Notes: generated from the letters alone by a model not told the origin. A stretch of DNA of 64,000 nucleotides from CAVTTH01 sp963737545 (GCA_963737545.1 CAVTTH010000003.1:124001-188000); one strand, 5' to 3'. Counted from the stretch's first letter, positions 7,026 through 17,017 are shown. Numbers and translations: made by a program.

Positions 7026-7674
7026 CTTTCAACTCCTTTAGGCCATCGTAAATCTTTTTTAAACCCAATTCCAAGCGAGTCTTCACCGTTCCCAGAGGTG
7101 TATTCGTATTTGCGGCGATTTCGCGCTGACTCATACCTCGAAAAAATGCAAGTTCGATCGCCTGGTGCTGGGCAGGCGGAAGCATATTAATCACCTTTCG
7201 TACCAAAATGCGGGTATCACTGAACATGATTTCCTCCTGGGTCGCATTGTGCACCCACGCATCGGGTTGCTGCTCCGTCTCATTCCGCAGCCGCTCGCCG
7301 GCCCGAGCATAAGCCTGTTTCTTACGCAGCCCGTCGATCGCGCGCCGCCGCGCCAGGGTCACCATCCAACCCAGCGGCTTCCCCCTTTGGGCAGAAAAAT
7401 TCTTCGCCTGATTCCAGATTTCCATAAAAATTTCCTGCAGAAGATCGTCGGCCTCGGCTTCATTATGAACCACGCGCAGGACAAGCGCTTTGAGAATGCC
7501 GTTGTAACGATCGTAAAGCTGCGAAAGCGCCTCCGGATCCTGGCCTTGAATTGCATGCATCAGCTCGAGATCGCTCGGCGCCCCAGGTTCGATCGGAGGC
7601 GCTGGCATTGGCGTTTTTCGGGCCGGCTCGCCTTCGGCTTCGAAAGACAGATCATCCCTCGGTTCTTGGTTCAT
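7015..7674 (-). CDS. RNA polymerase sigma factor, ECF (SigK-like)
   Basis: 219 residues from ATG 7674; the frame is open to a TTG at 7773 but the extra part is low-complexity. Sigma region 2 is LSQLYDRYNGILKALVLRVV...ADDLLQEIFMEIWNQA followed by GWMVTLARRRAIDGLRKK, and region 4 is MLPPAQHQAIELAFFRGMSQREIA with TPLGTVKTRLELGLKKI (helix-turn-helix for the -35 element). The N-terminus is a poorly conserved proline-rich extension. Region 4 and the RskA-like partner place it with SigK-type ECF factors that respond to envelope or oxidative stress. It is divergent from a secreted NTF2-like gene; targets are unknown. Confidence 0.92.
   Translation of the reverse strand: MNQEPRDDLSFEAEGEPARKTPMPAPPIEPGAPSDLELMHAIQGQDPEALSQLYDRYNGILKALVLRVVHNEAEADDLLQEIFMEIWNQAKNFSAQRGKPLGWMVTLARRRAIDGLRKKQAYARAGERLRNETEQQPDAWVHNATQEEIMFSDTRILVRKVINMLPPAQHQAIELAFFRGMSQREIAANTNTPLGTVKTRLELGLKKIYDGLKELKDEL
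7032..7039 (-). promoter_or_regulatory. Strong internal ribosome-binding site for the anti-sigma gene
   Basis: AAAGGAGT on the minus strand lies 6-7 bases before the anti-sigma ATG (7025-7023), inside the last codons of the sigma gene. Most genes in this window have weak or no such site, so a strong one here fixes the anti-sigma start and suggests it is translated at least as well as sigma. Confidence 0.7.
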
Positions 7675-7911
7675 TCCAACACGTTTGGTTCTGGTGCCGG
7701 GCTTTTCGGGCTTTTCATTCAGAACATCAAGTTTTAGTGCCGGGGTTCGCACTCGTCCATCGGTTTCACGCAAATGTCATGCTGCTTGCATGATCTTGTC
7801 CATTCAGCAGCTTGACGCCTCGTGAAGGTCACCGCTACTCTTTTCACCCATCCGTGAGAGCGAACGTGTGCTCGATTCGATCGTCCGTTCGATTCGCTTT
7901 CCCGAAAATAA

Positions 7912-8664
7912 ATGAAATCTCGCAGCCGGATCCTTACCATAATGCTGGCGTATTTCGCGGTCTTGTTCGCCGCGTCGGCTCAAATCGCGCCGAGCTCCCT
8001 CTCCCGCGAGCAGCCCTCACCCAGCCCAACTCCGACACCGGCTCCGACCGCAAGTCCAAAAGTAGAAATTACTCCTGCGACGAAACCGGAAGAAAAGCCG
8101 GCTCCACCGGCAGCCGAAAAATCTGTTCCAAAGACCGAGACGAAATCCGCGCAACCGCGGACCAACGCCCCCGCCGCTGACGAAGAGCGGCCAGCGGGAG
8201 CCGGGGCTGACACGGCTTCCAAGCTCCAGCAGCTGGAAAGAGAATGGGAAGCCTCGCCCCGCAACACCGCCGTCATTGAAAGAATCGTAGCTGACGATTT
8301 TATTGGAGTAACCAGTGACGGAAAAATTGTCTCAAAGCGGGCCTTACTCAAAGGTTCAAGTAAAGAGAAGGGCGAAGGTTCGTCATCGATCGGGCATATG
8401 GATGTCCGTCTTCACGGCGCGAAAGTCGCTGTCATTATCGGGATCGCGCGGGAAACCATCACGAACCGGGCCGGGAAGAGGTCTACAACCAGTTATCGCG
8501 TCCTCGACACCTGGATTGAACGCAACGGCCAATGGCAATGCATCGCCAGCCAGATGACAACCCTGCGGAGCGGCGGCGCTTTTAGTCCAACCGGGAATAG
8601 CATCAAGAGTGCAGAGCCGCTGCCCAGGCAAGTTGGTTCGTATATACCTCGCAGACGGTATTAG
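7912..8664 (+). CDS. Secreted NTF2-like (DUF4440/SnoaL-type) protein
   Basis: 250 residues. Residues 1-24 form a signal peptide (ILTIMLAYFAVLFAASAQ). Residues about 30-95 are a proline/alanine-rich linker with PSPTPTPAPT. The globular part (about 100-215) begins LQQLEREWEASPRNTAVIERI and continues IVADDFIGVTSDGKIVSKR, the pattern of the small alpha+beta cone fold of DUF4440/SnoaL proteins; HMDVRLHGAKVAVIIGIA and RVLDTWIERNGQWQCIASQ complete it. These folds bind small ligands or mediate contacts; no catalytic residues can be assigned. A terminator-like hairpin follows at 8682. Confidence 0.8.
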   Translation: MKSRSRILTIMLAYFAVLFAASAQIAPSSLSREQPSPSPTPTPAPTASPKVEITPATKPEEKPAPPAAEKSVPKTETKSAQPRTNAPAADEERPAGAGADTASKLQQLEREWEASPRNTAVIERIVADDFIGVTSDGKIVSKRALLKGSSKEKGEGSSSIGHMDVRLHGAKVAVIIGIARETITNRAGKRSTTSYRVLDTWIERNGQWQCIASQMTTLRSGGAFSPTGNSIKSAEPLPRQVGSYIPRRRY

Positions 8665-8681
8665 CAGACCAACGCCGCCCT

Positions 8682-8699
8682 CCGCAAACCTGCGGTTTT
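8682..8699 (+). terminator. Short intrinsic terminator-like hairpin
   Basis: CCGCA (8682-8686) and TGCGG (8691-8695) with a four-base loop, followed by TTTT. It lies 17 bases after the stop of the secreted NTF2-like gene and before the convergent protease gene. The stem is only five pairs, so strength is doubtful. Confidence 0.5.
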
Positions 8700-8704
8700 G
8701 GACA

Positions 8705-11700
8705 TCACGGCTCGATCACCATTCGATAAAAACGTTTCGGCAAAGCGGCTGCACCAGGATCGGCAATTTCCAGGTTCGTTGTGCTCGATGAAAAAATTTG
8801 GTCGATCAGCGTCGCCCAGTTCCCGCTGATCAAGTCGTCGCGATACTCAAGGCGATAGGTTTTTCCGGCCAGCGCCTGAAAGCTGATCCGTGGATCGCCG
8901 GCGGTGCGATCGATGGAAAGAATCACGAAGCGACTTGTTGAATTTCTCGGATCCGTTCCAGCATTGAATTCCTGCACGTTGGTAAAGCCGTCGCCATCGC
9001 TGTCGACGCTTGCGTCAGCCGAGCTGTTCGGATTTAACATGTGCGCGTTCTCCCAATTGTCCGGCATGCCGTCGCCATCGGTGTCAGTGGTCGCAACCGC
9101 CCGAGTCGCGGAAAATTCCGATGTGTTTCCGAGCGGACCGGTCGCAGTGGCTGAAATGACGTGGCCGGCGGGGACTGCGGCGGCGAGCGGCGTGGTGAAA
9201 TTAACGCTACCCGCGCCGTTCGTCGTTACGCCGGTCGATCCAATCAGGAACTGGCCTTCACCAAATCCGGAGGGGTCGCCGGTCGGACTGGCAAAGAACT
9301 CGATCGTGTAACTTGTGCTCGCAGCTGCGGCAAGCGAGCCGGCTACGTCGGTTCCGCCCGGATTGGTCGAAGTGCTCAGCGTCGCCGAGCTCAGCACCGG
9401 AAAAGGCTGCGCGTTGTTCGACCCATCATAAAGCATGATCCCCCTCGCCCCATTCGAGAAGATGGAGTTTCCGCTGAACGTGTTTCGGGCGGTCGCGCCA
9501 TCGGTACTGGGCGATTCCTTCAAAGGCATTGCCGGAGATAATGTTGCTCGCGCCACGTGCCGATCCCCCGATCACGTTCAGTTGCGCGCCAGTGAAAAGA
9601 GCCACACCTGTGAAAGCATTGGCGATCGCCGAGCCGGCGACGTTGAGGCCAATCGTGTTTCCTTGGACAAGATTGGCGCTTGTCCCTGAACCGCCGATCG
9701 ACATACCGTAAAAAGGACTGCCGCAGATAAAATTGCGCGAACCCGGAACCGTCCCTCCAATCACATTATTCTGCGCGCCACCTGAAATCGTAATGCTGGT
9801 GGAGTTATTGGCGATCTGATTGATACCGTCAACATCAAGCCCGACATAATTTCCCGCGACGACATTGAGGTTCGTGCCAGAACCATCAATCGACACCGCT
9901 TGAAAAGTGTTTCCCGAGATAATATTGCGCGCTGCGGGGGTCGTGCCCCCGACGAGATTGGACTGCGCGCCATTGTAAATGCTGACGCCCGATGAGCCGT
10001 TAGGGAGCGCGCTCGCTCCATTTTTGTCCACTCCCATGAGGTTGCCCTGGATGAAATTTTGGTTCGTGCCTGCTCCGTCGATCGTAACAGCCTGGTAAAA
10101 GTTTCCAGAGATCACATTGCCAGCACCCGGTGCAGATCCCCCGATCGTGTTTGACTGTGCGCCAGCGAAAATACTGATGCCGGCCGATCCATTGCCCAGC
10201 GCTGCAGTTCCGTTGACGTCCACTCCAATGAAATTCCCCTGCACCAGGTTTTGATCGGTGCCGGTGCCATTGATCGAAACACCCTGGGCAAAATTTCCAG
10301 AAATGAGATTGCGTGCTGCGGCGGTTGTACCGCCGATCAAATTGGATTGCGCGCCATTTGAAATCTGGATGCCGACGCCGCCATTTTGCCTTTTCACTGT
10401 CCCATCTGGACTCAGGCCGATGACGTTCCCCTGTACGAGCGTATTGATCGAACCAGCGTCGTTAATGTCGATTCCGTTATCGCGATTTCCAGAAATGACA
10501 TTGCCGGCTCCGGTCGTTGTGCCGCCGATCGCGTTTGAAGGCGCGCCTTCATAAATTTGAACGCCATCACCCTGGTTCGGCAGCGCGGCGGATCCATCGG
10601 CCGTAAGTCCGATGAAATTTCCCCGAACCAAATTGTCGCGCGTTCCCACCATGGTGACGTCCTGAAACTCATGAATCAGAACACCGCCGCCGTTGTTACC
10701 GGAGATGACATTGCGCGCGGCGATCGATGTTCCGCCAACAGTGTTGGATTGCGCGCCCCCGAGAATATCGATGCCCCATCCATTCGGAATCGCTGCGGTC
10801 CCAACGGCATCGAGTCCAATGTAATTTCCCTGAATGAGATGGTTATTCGAACCGGCGTCGCTGATATAAATAGCCTGGAAAGTATTGCCGGAGATGAGAT
10901 TGCCCGCTCCGGCGGCGGTGCCGCCAATCGTATTATCGTGTGCGCCGAGATAAATAACGATGCCAGCAGAATTCGCCTGCGCGCCGGTCCCAGTCTGATT
11001 CGTCCCGATGTAATTGCCCTGAATGATATTGCCGGCCGTAGTCGCATCGCGAATCCCAATCCCATAGGCCACGTTTCCAGAGATGACATTGCGAGCGGCC
11101 GGCGTTGTGCCGCCGATTACATTCCCGGTCGCCGCGCTTCCGTTCGGATCCGTGCCCTCGTGAATGTCGATACCCCGCTCATTAAAGTTCTGAATCGTTA
11201 GGCCCTTGATCGTGCAATTCGCCGCCCGCAAAATTAATCCCGGGCTATAGAGGCCAAACGGATCCTGCAACACCGCAAAGTTCGACCCATCGAGCACGAT
11301 CTCCGGTCCGTCCGGATTCGTGTCGCCGGTAAATGCTGTCTGCGAAGTTCCATCGATCGTGGTTCCATTTCCCAGCGCGGTCATGATGTAAGTTGGCTCG
11401 ATCATAAAAACGCCGGTTCCGGCGTTGTAGTTGGGATCGCTCGTTGGAATCTGAAACGTGATCGTTGTCGGGACCGGCGGCACGTCGGTCGACCGATCGA
11501 ACGCGTAGTAAATGGCCGTGCGCAAACTTCCCGGCCCGCTGTCATTCGTGTTGGTGACAACTGCACTCGGGAGCGAGGCGGGATTCCCATAGATCGCCGC
11601 CATGCCCGCGCGTTCGCTCCTGCTCAATATCCGATCGTAAACGTTGCCGATGACGTCGATGTACTGCGCATAGGCCGGTTGCATGCTGATGGTGTCCTGG

Positions 11701-12467
11701 CCGTTGCTGGAAAGATCGTTGCGCTTGTAATGCATGATCGAATAAAAATCGTAGGCCGTCCCATACGTCCCGCCGTTGTCGATGATCGTGAAGTTCGGCC
11801 AAAGGCCCATGTCGATGTTGTCGAAATTGATGATGACATAGGTATCGCGATCGGGTCGCTGCTGCTCGTGCCAGAGTCCGATCGCGTGACCCACTTCGTG
11901 GCAAACCGTTCCGCGATTCCAACTGTGCTGGCCGAATTGAATGAATTGCTCGCCGCCTGCCATTCCGACCGACGAGGAAAAACCGCCTTCCCCGGGCATG
12001 GTATTTTCCTGGACGGTGATGTAGTTCGTGGGCGGGGTGCCTGTGAATTCGATGAAATGCAAATTGGCGAATGCGGCCCATTCCGCTACGCCATCGCGAA
12101 ACTGCTGCATCCTGATTGCGTCGATTGTTCCGTTGCCGACCTGCGTGGGATCGAAACGGTAATACACATTCCCACCCGGCCACATGAATGTCGTGCCCGG
12201 GGGAGTCACAACTTCCGGATTCACACCCGATTTCCGCGGAGGCGCTGATGATGTTCCAGCAAGCCGATCGCGATAAACTTTCAAATCGGCGTATTTGATC
12301 CCGACGTCACCGAACTTGACCCAGCGATCACCCAGCTTCGCACTCGCCAGCGCGCGATCGATTACAGCGATGTCGCGGCTGTGGTCGGGGACGCCGTTAC
12401 GACCGCTGGCGAATGCCGCGGGACTGAGTATTAGAAAAGCGATTAGGGTCGCAAAATACGATTTCAC
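8705..12467 (-). CDS. Secreted astacin-type metalloprotease with beta-helix repeats (one frameshift)
   Basis: Two overlapping frames (9426-12467 and 8705-9556) join into one protein of about 1253 residues if one extra base in a GGG run at 9509-9511 is removed: the repeat then reads NAFEGIASTDGATARNTFSGN without a break. Order: signal peptide (1-20, ATLIAFLILSPAAFA); astacin-family (M12A) catalytic domain at about 95-290 with zinc site HEVGHAIGLWHE and Met-turn SIMHY; a spacer with DSGPGSLRTAI typical of beta-helix surface proteins; nine copies of a 63-69-residue right-handed beta-helix repeat; calcium-type DTDGDGMPDNWE and DSDGDGFTNVQE motifs; and a C-terminal beta domain (YRLEYRDD...FYRMVIEP) common in verrucomicrobial exported proteins. 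Probably an extracellular or surface protease. The frameshift may be a sequencing error or a real lesion; N-terminal protease and most repeats would still be made. Confidence 0.85.
9500..11100 (-). repeat. Nine tandem coding repeats of about 189 bases
   Basis: Within the protease gene the motif (N)(V/L/I)ISGN recurs nine times with a period of 63 residues (one unit 69). Each unit reads roughly ISGN, then GVxIxGxGTxxN, VQGNxIGLD, GTAALPNG, and GAQSNxIGGT. The eighth unit is degenerate (NFICGS). Such arrays fold as parallel beta-helices and can change copy number by slippage. Confidence 0.85.
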
Positions 12468-12681
12468 GGGCCAAATTTCAGGCGCTGCAACTGATCATAC
12501 GGTGCCAGCAGCAACCGGAACATCTGTATTGTGGCGCAAAGAAGAATCATTTGGCAAACCAGTTTCCGGGTCATTCGATGTAGTCGAACAATCCCGATTC
12601 TTTACCTTCGCCACAGAATGATCGCGCGCGGTGGCAACCGATGATTGCTTGCACTCGATTTGTGCGCCAACAGTTATCCGC

Positions 12682-15600
12682 ATGGCTCAATCGCCTCCGC
12701 CTCCTCTCGACCCGCTCTGGTACAAAGACGCGGTGATTTATGAGCTGCACGTCAAGACCTTTCGCGACGGCAATGGCGACGGGATCGGCGACTTTCGCGG
12801 GTTGATCGAGAGGCTCGATTACCTGCATGAACTGGGCATTACAGCCATCTGGCTCCTGCCCTTCTATCCTTCGCCGCTGCGTGATGACGGTTATGACATC
12901 GCGGACTATTACGACGTCAATCCGCACTACGGAACACTGGAGGATTTTCGGATGTTTCTCGCGGCTGCTCACGCGCGCGGCCTTCGGGTCATTACGGAAT
13001 TGGTGATCAATCACACCTCCGATCAAAATCCATGGTTCCAGAAATCACGCCGCGCCGCGCCGGGTTCACCTGAGCGCGAGATGTATGTCTGGAGCGATTC
13101 GCCGGAGAAATACAAGGAGACGCGCATCATTTTCAAAGACTTCGAGACATCGAACTGGTCCTGGGATTCGGTGGCGAAAGCGTACTACTGGCATCGCTTC
13201 TATTCGCATCAGCCAGACCTGAATTTCGACAACCCGGCGGTGCATGAAGAAGTGCAGAAGGTCCTCGACTTCTGGCTCAAGATGGGCGTCGACGGGCTGC
13301 GGCTCGACGCGGTTCCTTATTTATATGAACGCGAAGGAACCAGCTGCGAGAACTTGCCGGAAACGCATGTTTATCTGAAGAAATTGCGCGCCCATCTCGA
13401 CGCGAAATTCCCGGGCGTGATGCTGCTGGCCGAAGCAAACCAGTGGCCGGAGGACGCCGTGGCCTACTTCGGCAAGGGAGACGAGTCGCACATGAATTTT
13501 CACTTCCCGCTCATGCCGCGAATGTTCATGTCGCTGCAAATGGAGGATCGGTTTCCGATCATTGACATCCTCGATCAAACCCCGGCCATTCCGGACAATT
13601 GCCAGTGGGCCATGTTCCTGCGCAACCACGACGAGCTGACTCTGGAAATGGTGACGGACGAAGAACGCGATTACATGTGGCGCGTTTACGCAACGGATCC
13701 GACCGCGCGAATTAATCTCGGGATTCGTCGTCGTCTTGCTCCACTCCTCGCAAACAGCCGGCGCAAAATCGAGCTCCTCAATATTCTTCTCTTCTCCATG
13801 CCCGGAACGCCGGTGCTCTACTACGGAGACGAAATCGGAATGGGCGACAATGTCTACCTCGGCGATCGCAATGGCTGCCGCACGCCGATGCAATGGAGTT
13901 CCGACCGCAACGCCGGATTCTCGCAAGCCAATCCACAGCAGCTTTATCTGCCGATCACGATCGATCCGGAGTATCACTACGAAGCGATCAACGTCGAAAA
14001 CCAACAGAAGAATCTGTCCTCGCTGCTTTGGTGGACGCGGCGCGTGATCGCAATGCGCAAGAGTTTCAAGGCTTTTTCGCGCGGCTCACTCGAGTTCCTG
14101 TATCCGGAAAATGCACGAGTGCTCGCTTTCCTCCGGCGTCACGAGGATGAAACCATCCTTGTGGTTGCGAATCTTTCCCGCTTTTCGCAGGTCGCCGAGA
14201 TCGATCTTTCCCGCTTCGCCGGCTGCGGGTTGAAGGAAGTCTTCAGTCAGAACGCTTTTCCGGTAATCAGGAAATCGCTCTACGTCATCACTCTTGGACC
14301 ACACGCGCATTACTGGCTCGCGCTCGAGACGCAGAAGGAGAAACGATCTGCAAAAAAGCACGCCGTTCCCACGATTAGCGCCGTCGCGGATTTGTCGATG
14401 CTCCTTGCCGACGGTCAGCGCAAACAGATCGAACGCGAGATTCTGCCTAACTACATTCCTCACTGCCGCTGGTTCGGTGCAAAAGCGAGAACCGTGCGGG
14501 ATATGCGCGTGTTGGAGGACGTGCCCATCGGCTCGGAGAAAGACGCCGCCCGCTTCTGGTTCGTTGAGGTAAATTACACCGACGGTCCGCAGGAGATGTA
14601 CGCTCTGCCAGTACAAGTCGCGCAGGGCGAAGCCGCCCGCTTGATTCACCGCTCTGCCCCGCAGGCCGTGCTCGCGTATTTTGCCGGCAGTGACGAAGCC
14701 GTCCTCCACGACGCGATTTGGGATACGGCTTTCCGCGAGAAACTCTTTCGCCTGATGTCGACCGGTGATCGTTTGCACGGAAAGGCGGGCGAACTGATCG
14801 GCATCACCGCGAGTGCGCCGCAGAAAGAATCGCCTGATGAAGTCCTCGACTCGCAAGTTCTCAACGCTGAGCAAAGCAATTCGTCGATGCTTTTTGGGAA
14901 CAAGTTTTTCCTGAAGTTATTTCGCAAACTGGAAGACGGTGTAAATCCCGACGTGGAAGTGACGCGCTTTCTCTGCGAGCGCGGGCAGTTTGCCGGCGTT
15001 CCGGCTTTTGGCGGCGCAGTTGAATATCGTCGCCCTCGCTTGCAACCGACTGTCGTCTGTCTCTTGCAGAGTGCGGTCCAGAACGAAGGCGATGTCTGGA
15101 CGCTGACCCTGGGCGCCGTCGGGCGCTTTTACGAACGTGTTCTCGCGCGCAAAGCGGATTTGCAAAATCAGAACGCGGCCGCCGGTGCTCTATTCGACGA
15201 GCTGGTCGGCGGCGTTTACCCCGAGAAAGCGAAACTTCTCGGGCAGCGCACGGGCGAGATGCATCTGGCGCTTGTTTCCGTAACGGACGATCCGGCCTTC
15301 AGGCCAGAGCCGTCCAACACAATGGCGCAGCGTTCCGTTTATCAAAATATGCGCGCTTCATTGCGGCGCGCGTTTGCCTTGTTGCAAAAAAGATTGCCGC
15401 AATTGCCGGACGCCTTTCATAACGAAGCAAAAGAGGTGCTGGCGGCGGAGCGGCAAATCCTGGCGCAAGAACAGCGGTTGCTCGAAAATCCGTCCGGCCC
15501 TCACAAGATCCGGATCCATGGCGATTATCATCTGGGCCAGGTTCTCTACACCGGAAAGGACTTTGTCATTCTCGATTTCGAAGGCGAGCCGGCGCGGCCA

Positions 15601-15960
15601 TTGAGCGAGAGAAAGCTGAAACGCTCGGCGTTGCGCGACGTGACCGGGATGATGCGTTCCTTCCAGTACGCTGCCTACAGCGCTCTCTGGCAGCCCGCGA
15701 TGCGGAGCGAGGATGTGCCGTTCCTCGAACGCTGGGCCGACCTTTGGTATCGGGAGATGAGCAGCGTTTTCCTGCAGAGTTATCTGCAAACGACAACCGG
15801 TTCAGTTTTCATCCCGAAGAATGAAAGCGATCTGCAGATGATGCTTCAGGCATACTTGCTCGACAAAGCGGTCTACGAAATCGGTTACGAGTTGAACCAT
15901 CGCCCCGATTGGGTAGTGATTCCGATCCGCGGGATTAAACACATCTTGCAATTGGCGTGA
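12682..15960 (+). CDS. treS: Trehalose synthase fused to maltokinase
   Basis: 1092 residues from ATG 12682 (a GTG at 12631 would add 17 unmatched residues). The N-terminal half is a GH13 trehalose synthase (maltose-trehalose isomerase): DPLWYKDAVIYELHVKTF, catalytic Asp near 208 (DGLRLDAVPY), Glu near 251 (LLAEANQWPED), Asp near 317 (FLRNHDEL), and PGTPVLYYGDEIGMGDN. From about residue 570 it is a maltokinase (Mak/Pep2): HCRWFGAKARTVRDMRV, then the kinase site HGDYHLGQVL and FVILDFEGEPARPL. Together the two activities convert trehalose to maltose and then maltose-1-phosphate, the donor for GlgE in alpha-glucan synthesis. No glgE or glgB is in the window. Divergent from the protease gene across about 214 bases in which no clear promoter could be picked out. 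Confidence 0.95.
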   Translation: MAQSPPPPLDPLWYKDAVIYELHVKTFRDGNGDGIGDFRGLIERLDYLHELGITAIWLLPFYPSPLRDDGYDIADYYDVNPHYGTLEDFRMFLAAAHARGLRVITELVINHTSDQNPWFQKSRRAAPGSPEREMYVWSDSPEKYKETRIIFKDFETSNWSWDSVAKAYYWHRFYSHQPDLNFDNPAVHEEVQKVLDFWLKMGVDGLRLDAVPYLYEREGTSCENLPETHVYLKKLRAHLDAKFPGVMLLAEANQWPEDAVAYFGKGDESHMNFHFPLMPRMFMSLQMEDRFPIIDILDQTPAIPDNCQWAMFLRNHDELTLEMVTDEERDYMWRVYATDPTARINLGIRRRLAPLLANSRRKIELLNILLFSMPGTPVLYYGDEIGMGDNVYLGDRNGCRTPMQWSSDRNAGFSQANPQQLYLPITIDPEYHYEAINVENQQKNLSSLLWWTRRVIAMRKSFKAFSRGSLEFLYPENARVLAFLRRHEDETILVVANLSRFSQVAEIDLSRFAGCGLKEVFSQNAFPVIRKSLYVITLGPHAHYWLALETQKEKRSAKKHAVPTISAVADLSMLLADGQRKQIEREILPNYIPHCRWFGAKARTVRDMRVLEDVPIGSEKDAARFWFVEVNYTDGPQEMYALPVQVAQGEAARLIHRSAPQAVLAYFAGSDEAVLHDAIWDTAFREKLFRLMSTGDRLHGKAGELIGITASAPQKESPDEVLDSQVLNAEQSNSSMLFGNKFFLKLFRKLEDGVNPDVEVTRFLCERGQFAGVPAFGGAVEYRRPRLQPTVVCLLQSAVQNEGDVWTLTLGAVGRFYERVLARKADLQNQNAAAGALFDELVGGVYPEKAKLLGQRTGEMHLALVSVTDDPAFRPEPSNTMAQRSVYQNMRASLRRAFALLQKRLPQLPDAFHNEAKEVLAAERQILAQEQRLLENPSGPHKIRIHGDYHLGQVLYTGKDFVILDFEGEPARPLSERKLKRSALRDVTGMMRSFQYAAYSALWQPAMRSEDVPFLERWADLWYREMSSVFLQSYLQTTTGSVFIPKNESDLQMMLQAYLLDKAVYEIGYELNHRPDWVVIPIRGIKHILQLA

Positions 15961-16037
15961 CCGAACATTCCGACGAAGAAAAAACATTCGCAGTTTGTCC
16001 ATCGCGCAGTTAGAAACGAATCATTAGAGGAAGCACA

Positions 16038-16709
16038 ATGAACCAACATCTCGATCTTATTGACGGCCAGATTGCCGCAAAACATCTTCTCACCCATCCC
16101 TTCTACCTGGCCTGGACGCGCGGCGAACTGAGCACGGAAGCGCTGACCGATTACACGCGGCAGTATTATCATCACGTCGCTGCATTCCCAACTTACCTTT
16201 CCACGGTGCACGCGCGCTGCGAGGATCAACCGACGAGGAAACAGCTGCTTTCGAACTTGATCGATGAAGAAGCCGGCACGCCGAATCATCCGGAATTGTG
16301 GCTGCAATTTGCCGAGGGACTCGGTCTTTCGAAGGAAGACGTGCAAAGAGCTGAGAAGTGGCCCGAGACACAAAAACTGATCGAAACGTTCCGCGAGATC
16401 TGCTCGCGCGGCACGACGGCAGATGGCATCGGGGCGCTCTACGCCTATGAGAGCCAGATTCCGGCCGTGGCGGAGTCAAAGATCGCGGGGCTAAGAAAGT
16501 ATTACGGCTTCACCGATCCGAAGCATGATGAGTATTTCTCCGTCCACATTGAAGCCGATCGGGAACATTCCGCGGCCGAGCGCGCGATGCTGGCCGGCTA
16601 CGTCACTGACGAAAACCGCGGCAGCGTCAGTGCTGCCGTTGAACGTGTGCTTGACGCGCTTTGGGAAATGCTCTCCGGCGTCTGTCGACGACACGCGATC
16701 GCTTGCTGA
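16038..16709 (+). CDS. CADD/PqqC-like heme-oxygenase-fold diiron protein
   Basis: 223 residues with a clear AGAGGA ribosome site upstream. The all-helical TenA/PqqC fold carries the CADD-type metal ligands: DEEAGTPNHPELW (Glu, His), LYAYESQIPAVAESK (Glu, plus a Lys after it), and HIEADREHSAAE (His, Asp, His). TDYTRQYYHHV near residue 40 supplies tyrosines. In Chlamydia, CADD is a self-sacrificing protein that makes p-aminobenzoate for folate from its own tyrosine and needs that lysine. The presence of the same residues supports a folate-related role here, but no folate gene is adjacent. PQQ synthesis is less likely as no pqq genes are seen. Confidence 0.85.
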   Translation: MNQHLDLIDGQIAAKHLLTHPFYLAWTRGELSTEALTDYTRQYYHHVAAFPTYLSTVHARCEDQPTRKQLLSNLIDEEAGTPNHPELWLQFAEGLGLSKEDVQRAEKWPETQKLIETFREICSRGTTADGIGALYAYESQIPAVAESKIAGLRKYYGFTDPKHDEYFSVHIEADREHSAAERAMLAGYVTDENRGSVSAAVERVLDALWEMLSGVCRRHAIAC

Positions 16710-16720
16710 TTTCGTTTGTC

Positions 16721-16800
16721 CTGCTCTTGATCCTGATCCTACTCTTGATCTCTCAGCGACGCTGGCTCGGGAGCAGGATTAAGATCAGGGGCAAGAGCAG
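16721..16800. repeat. Long imperfect inverted repeat between two 3' ends
   Basis: A left arm starting CTGCTCTTGATCCTGATCCT at 16721 and a right arm ending GGGGCAAGAGCAG at 16800 pair over about 30 bases (about 24 matches) around a loop of about 17. It lies between the CADD-like gene and the 3' end of the convergent tRNA, so it may act as a two-way terminator or be a dispersed repeat. Confidence 0.65.
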
Positions 16801-16804
16801 AAGA

Positions 16805-16893
16805 TTGGCGGAGGGGGTGGGATTCGAACCCACGAGGGCTTGCGCCCTGCCGGTTTTCAAGACCGGAGCCATCAACCGCTCGACCACCCCTCC
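16805..16893 (-). tRNA. tRNA-Ser (anticodon UGA), CCA encoded
   Basis: Minus-strand sequence begins GGAGGGGTGGTCGAGCGG and ends with the matching acceptor strand, discriminator G and an encoded CCA. The anticodon arm is CCGGT-CTTGAAA-ACCGG, giving anticodon TGA. The long variable arm GCAGGGCGCAAGCCCTCG and the T arm GTGGGTTCGAATCCCAC are intact, as expected for a class II serine tRNA. Confidence 0.96.
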
Positions 16894-17017
16894 GAAAAGG
16901 TTGAGAACGCCGTAGTCTTAACCTCGACTGCCTGTGGAGCAAGACGGTTGCCCACTCTTTCTCATCGCCGCGAAATGATAGCGTCATCGCACGGAACGAA
17001 TGAAATCGCGATCGCGC

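Noticed and set aside
9500..11100. CRISPR-like periodicity
   Set aside because: The 189-base period is coding, in frame, with protein-level repeats and no short identical repeats with unique spacers.
12468..12681. Promoter pair in the divergent protease/trehalose synthase gap
   Set aside because: I could not find -35/-10 boxes with acceptable spacing in either direction; the gap holds nothing else recognisable.
16661..16915. 84-residue plus-strand frame across the tRNA
   Set aside because: It is mostly the inverted repeat and the antisense of tRNA-Ser.
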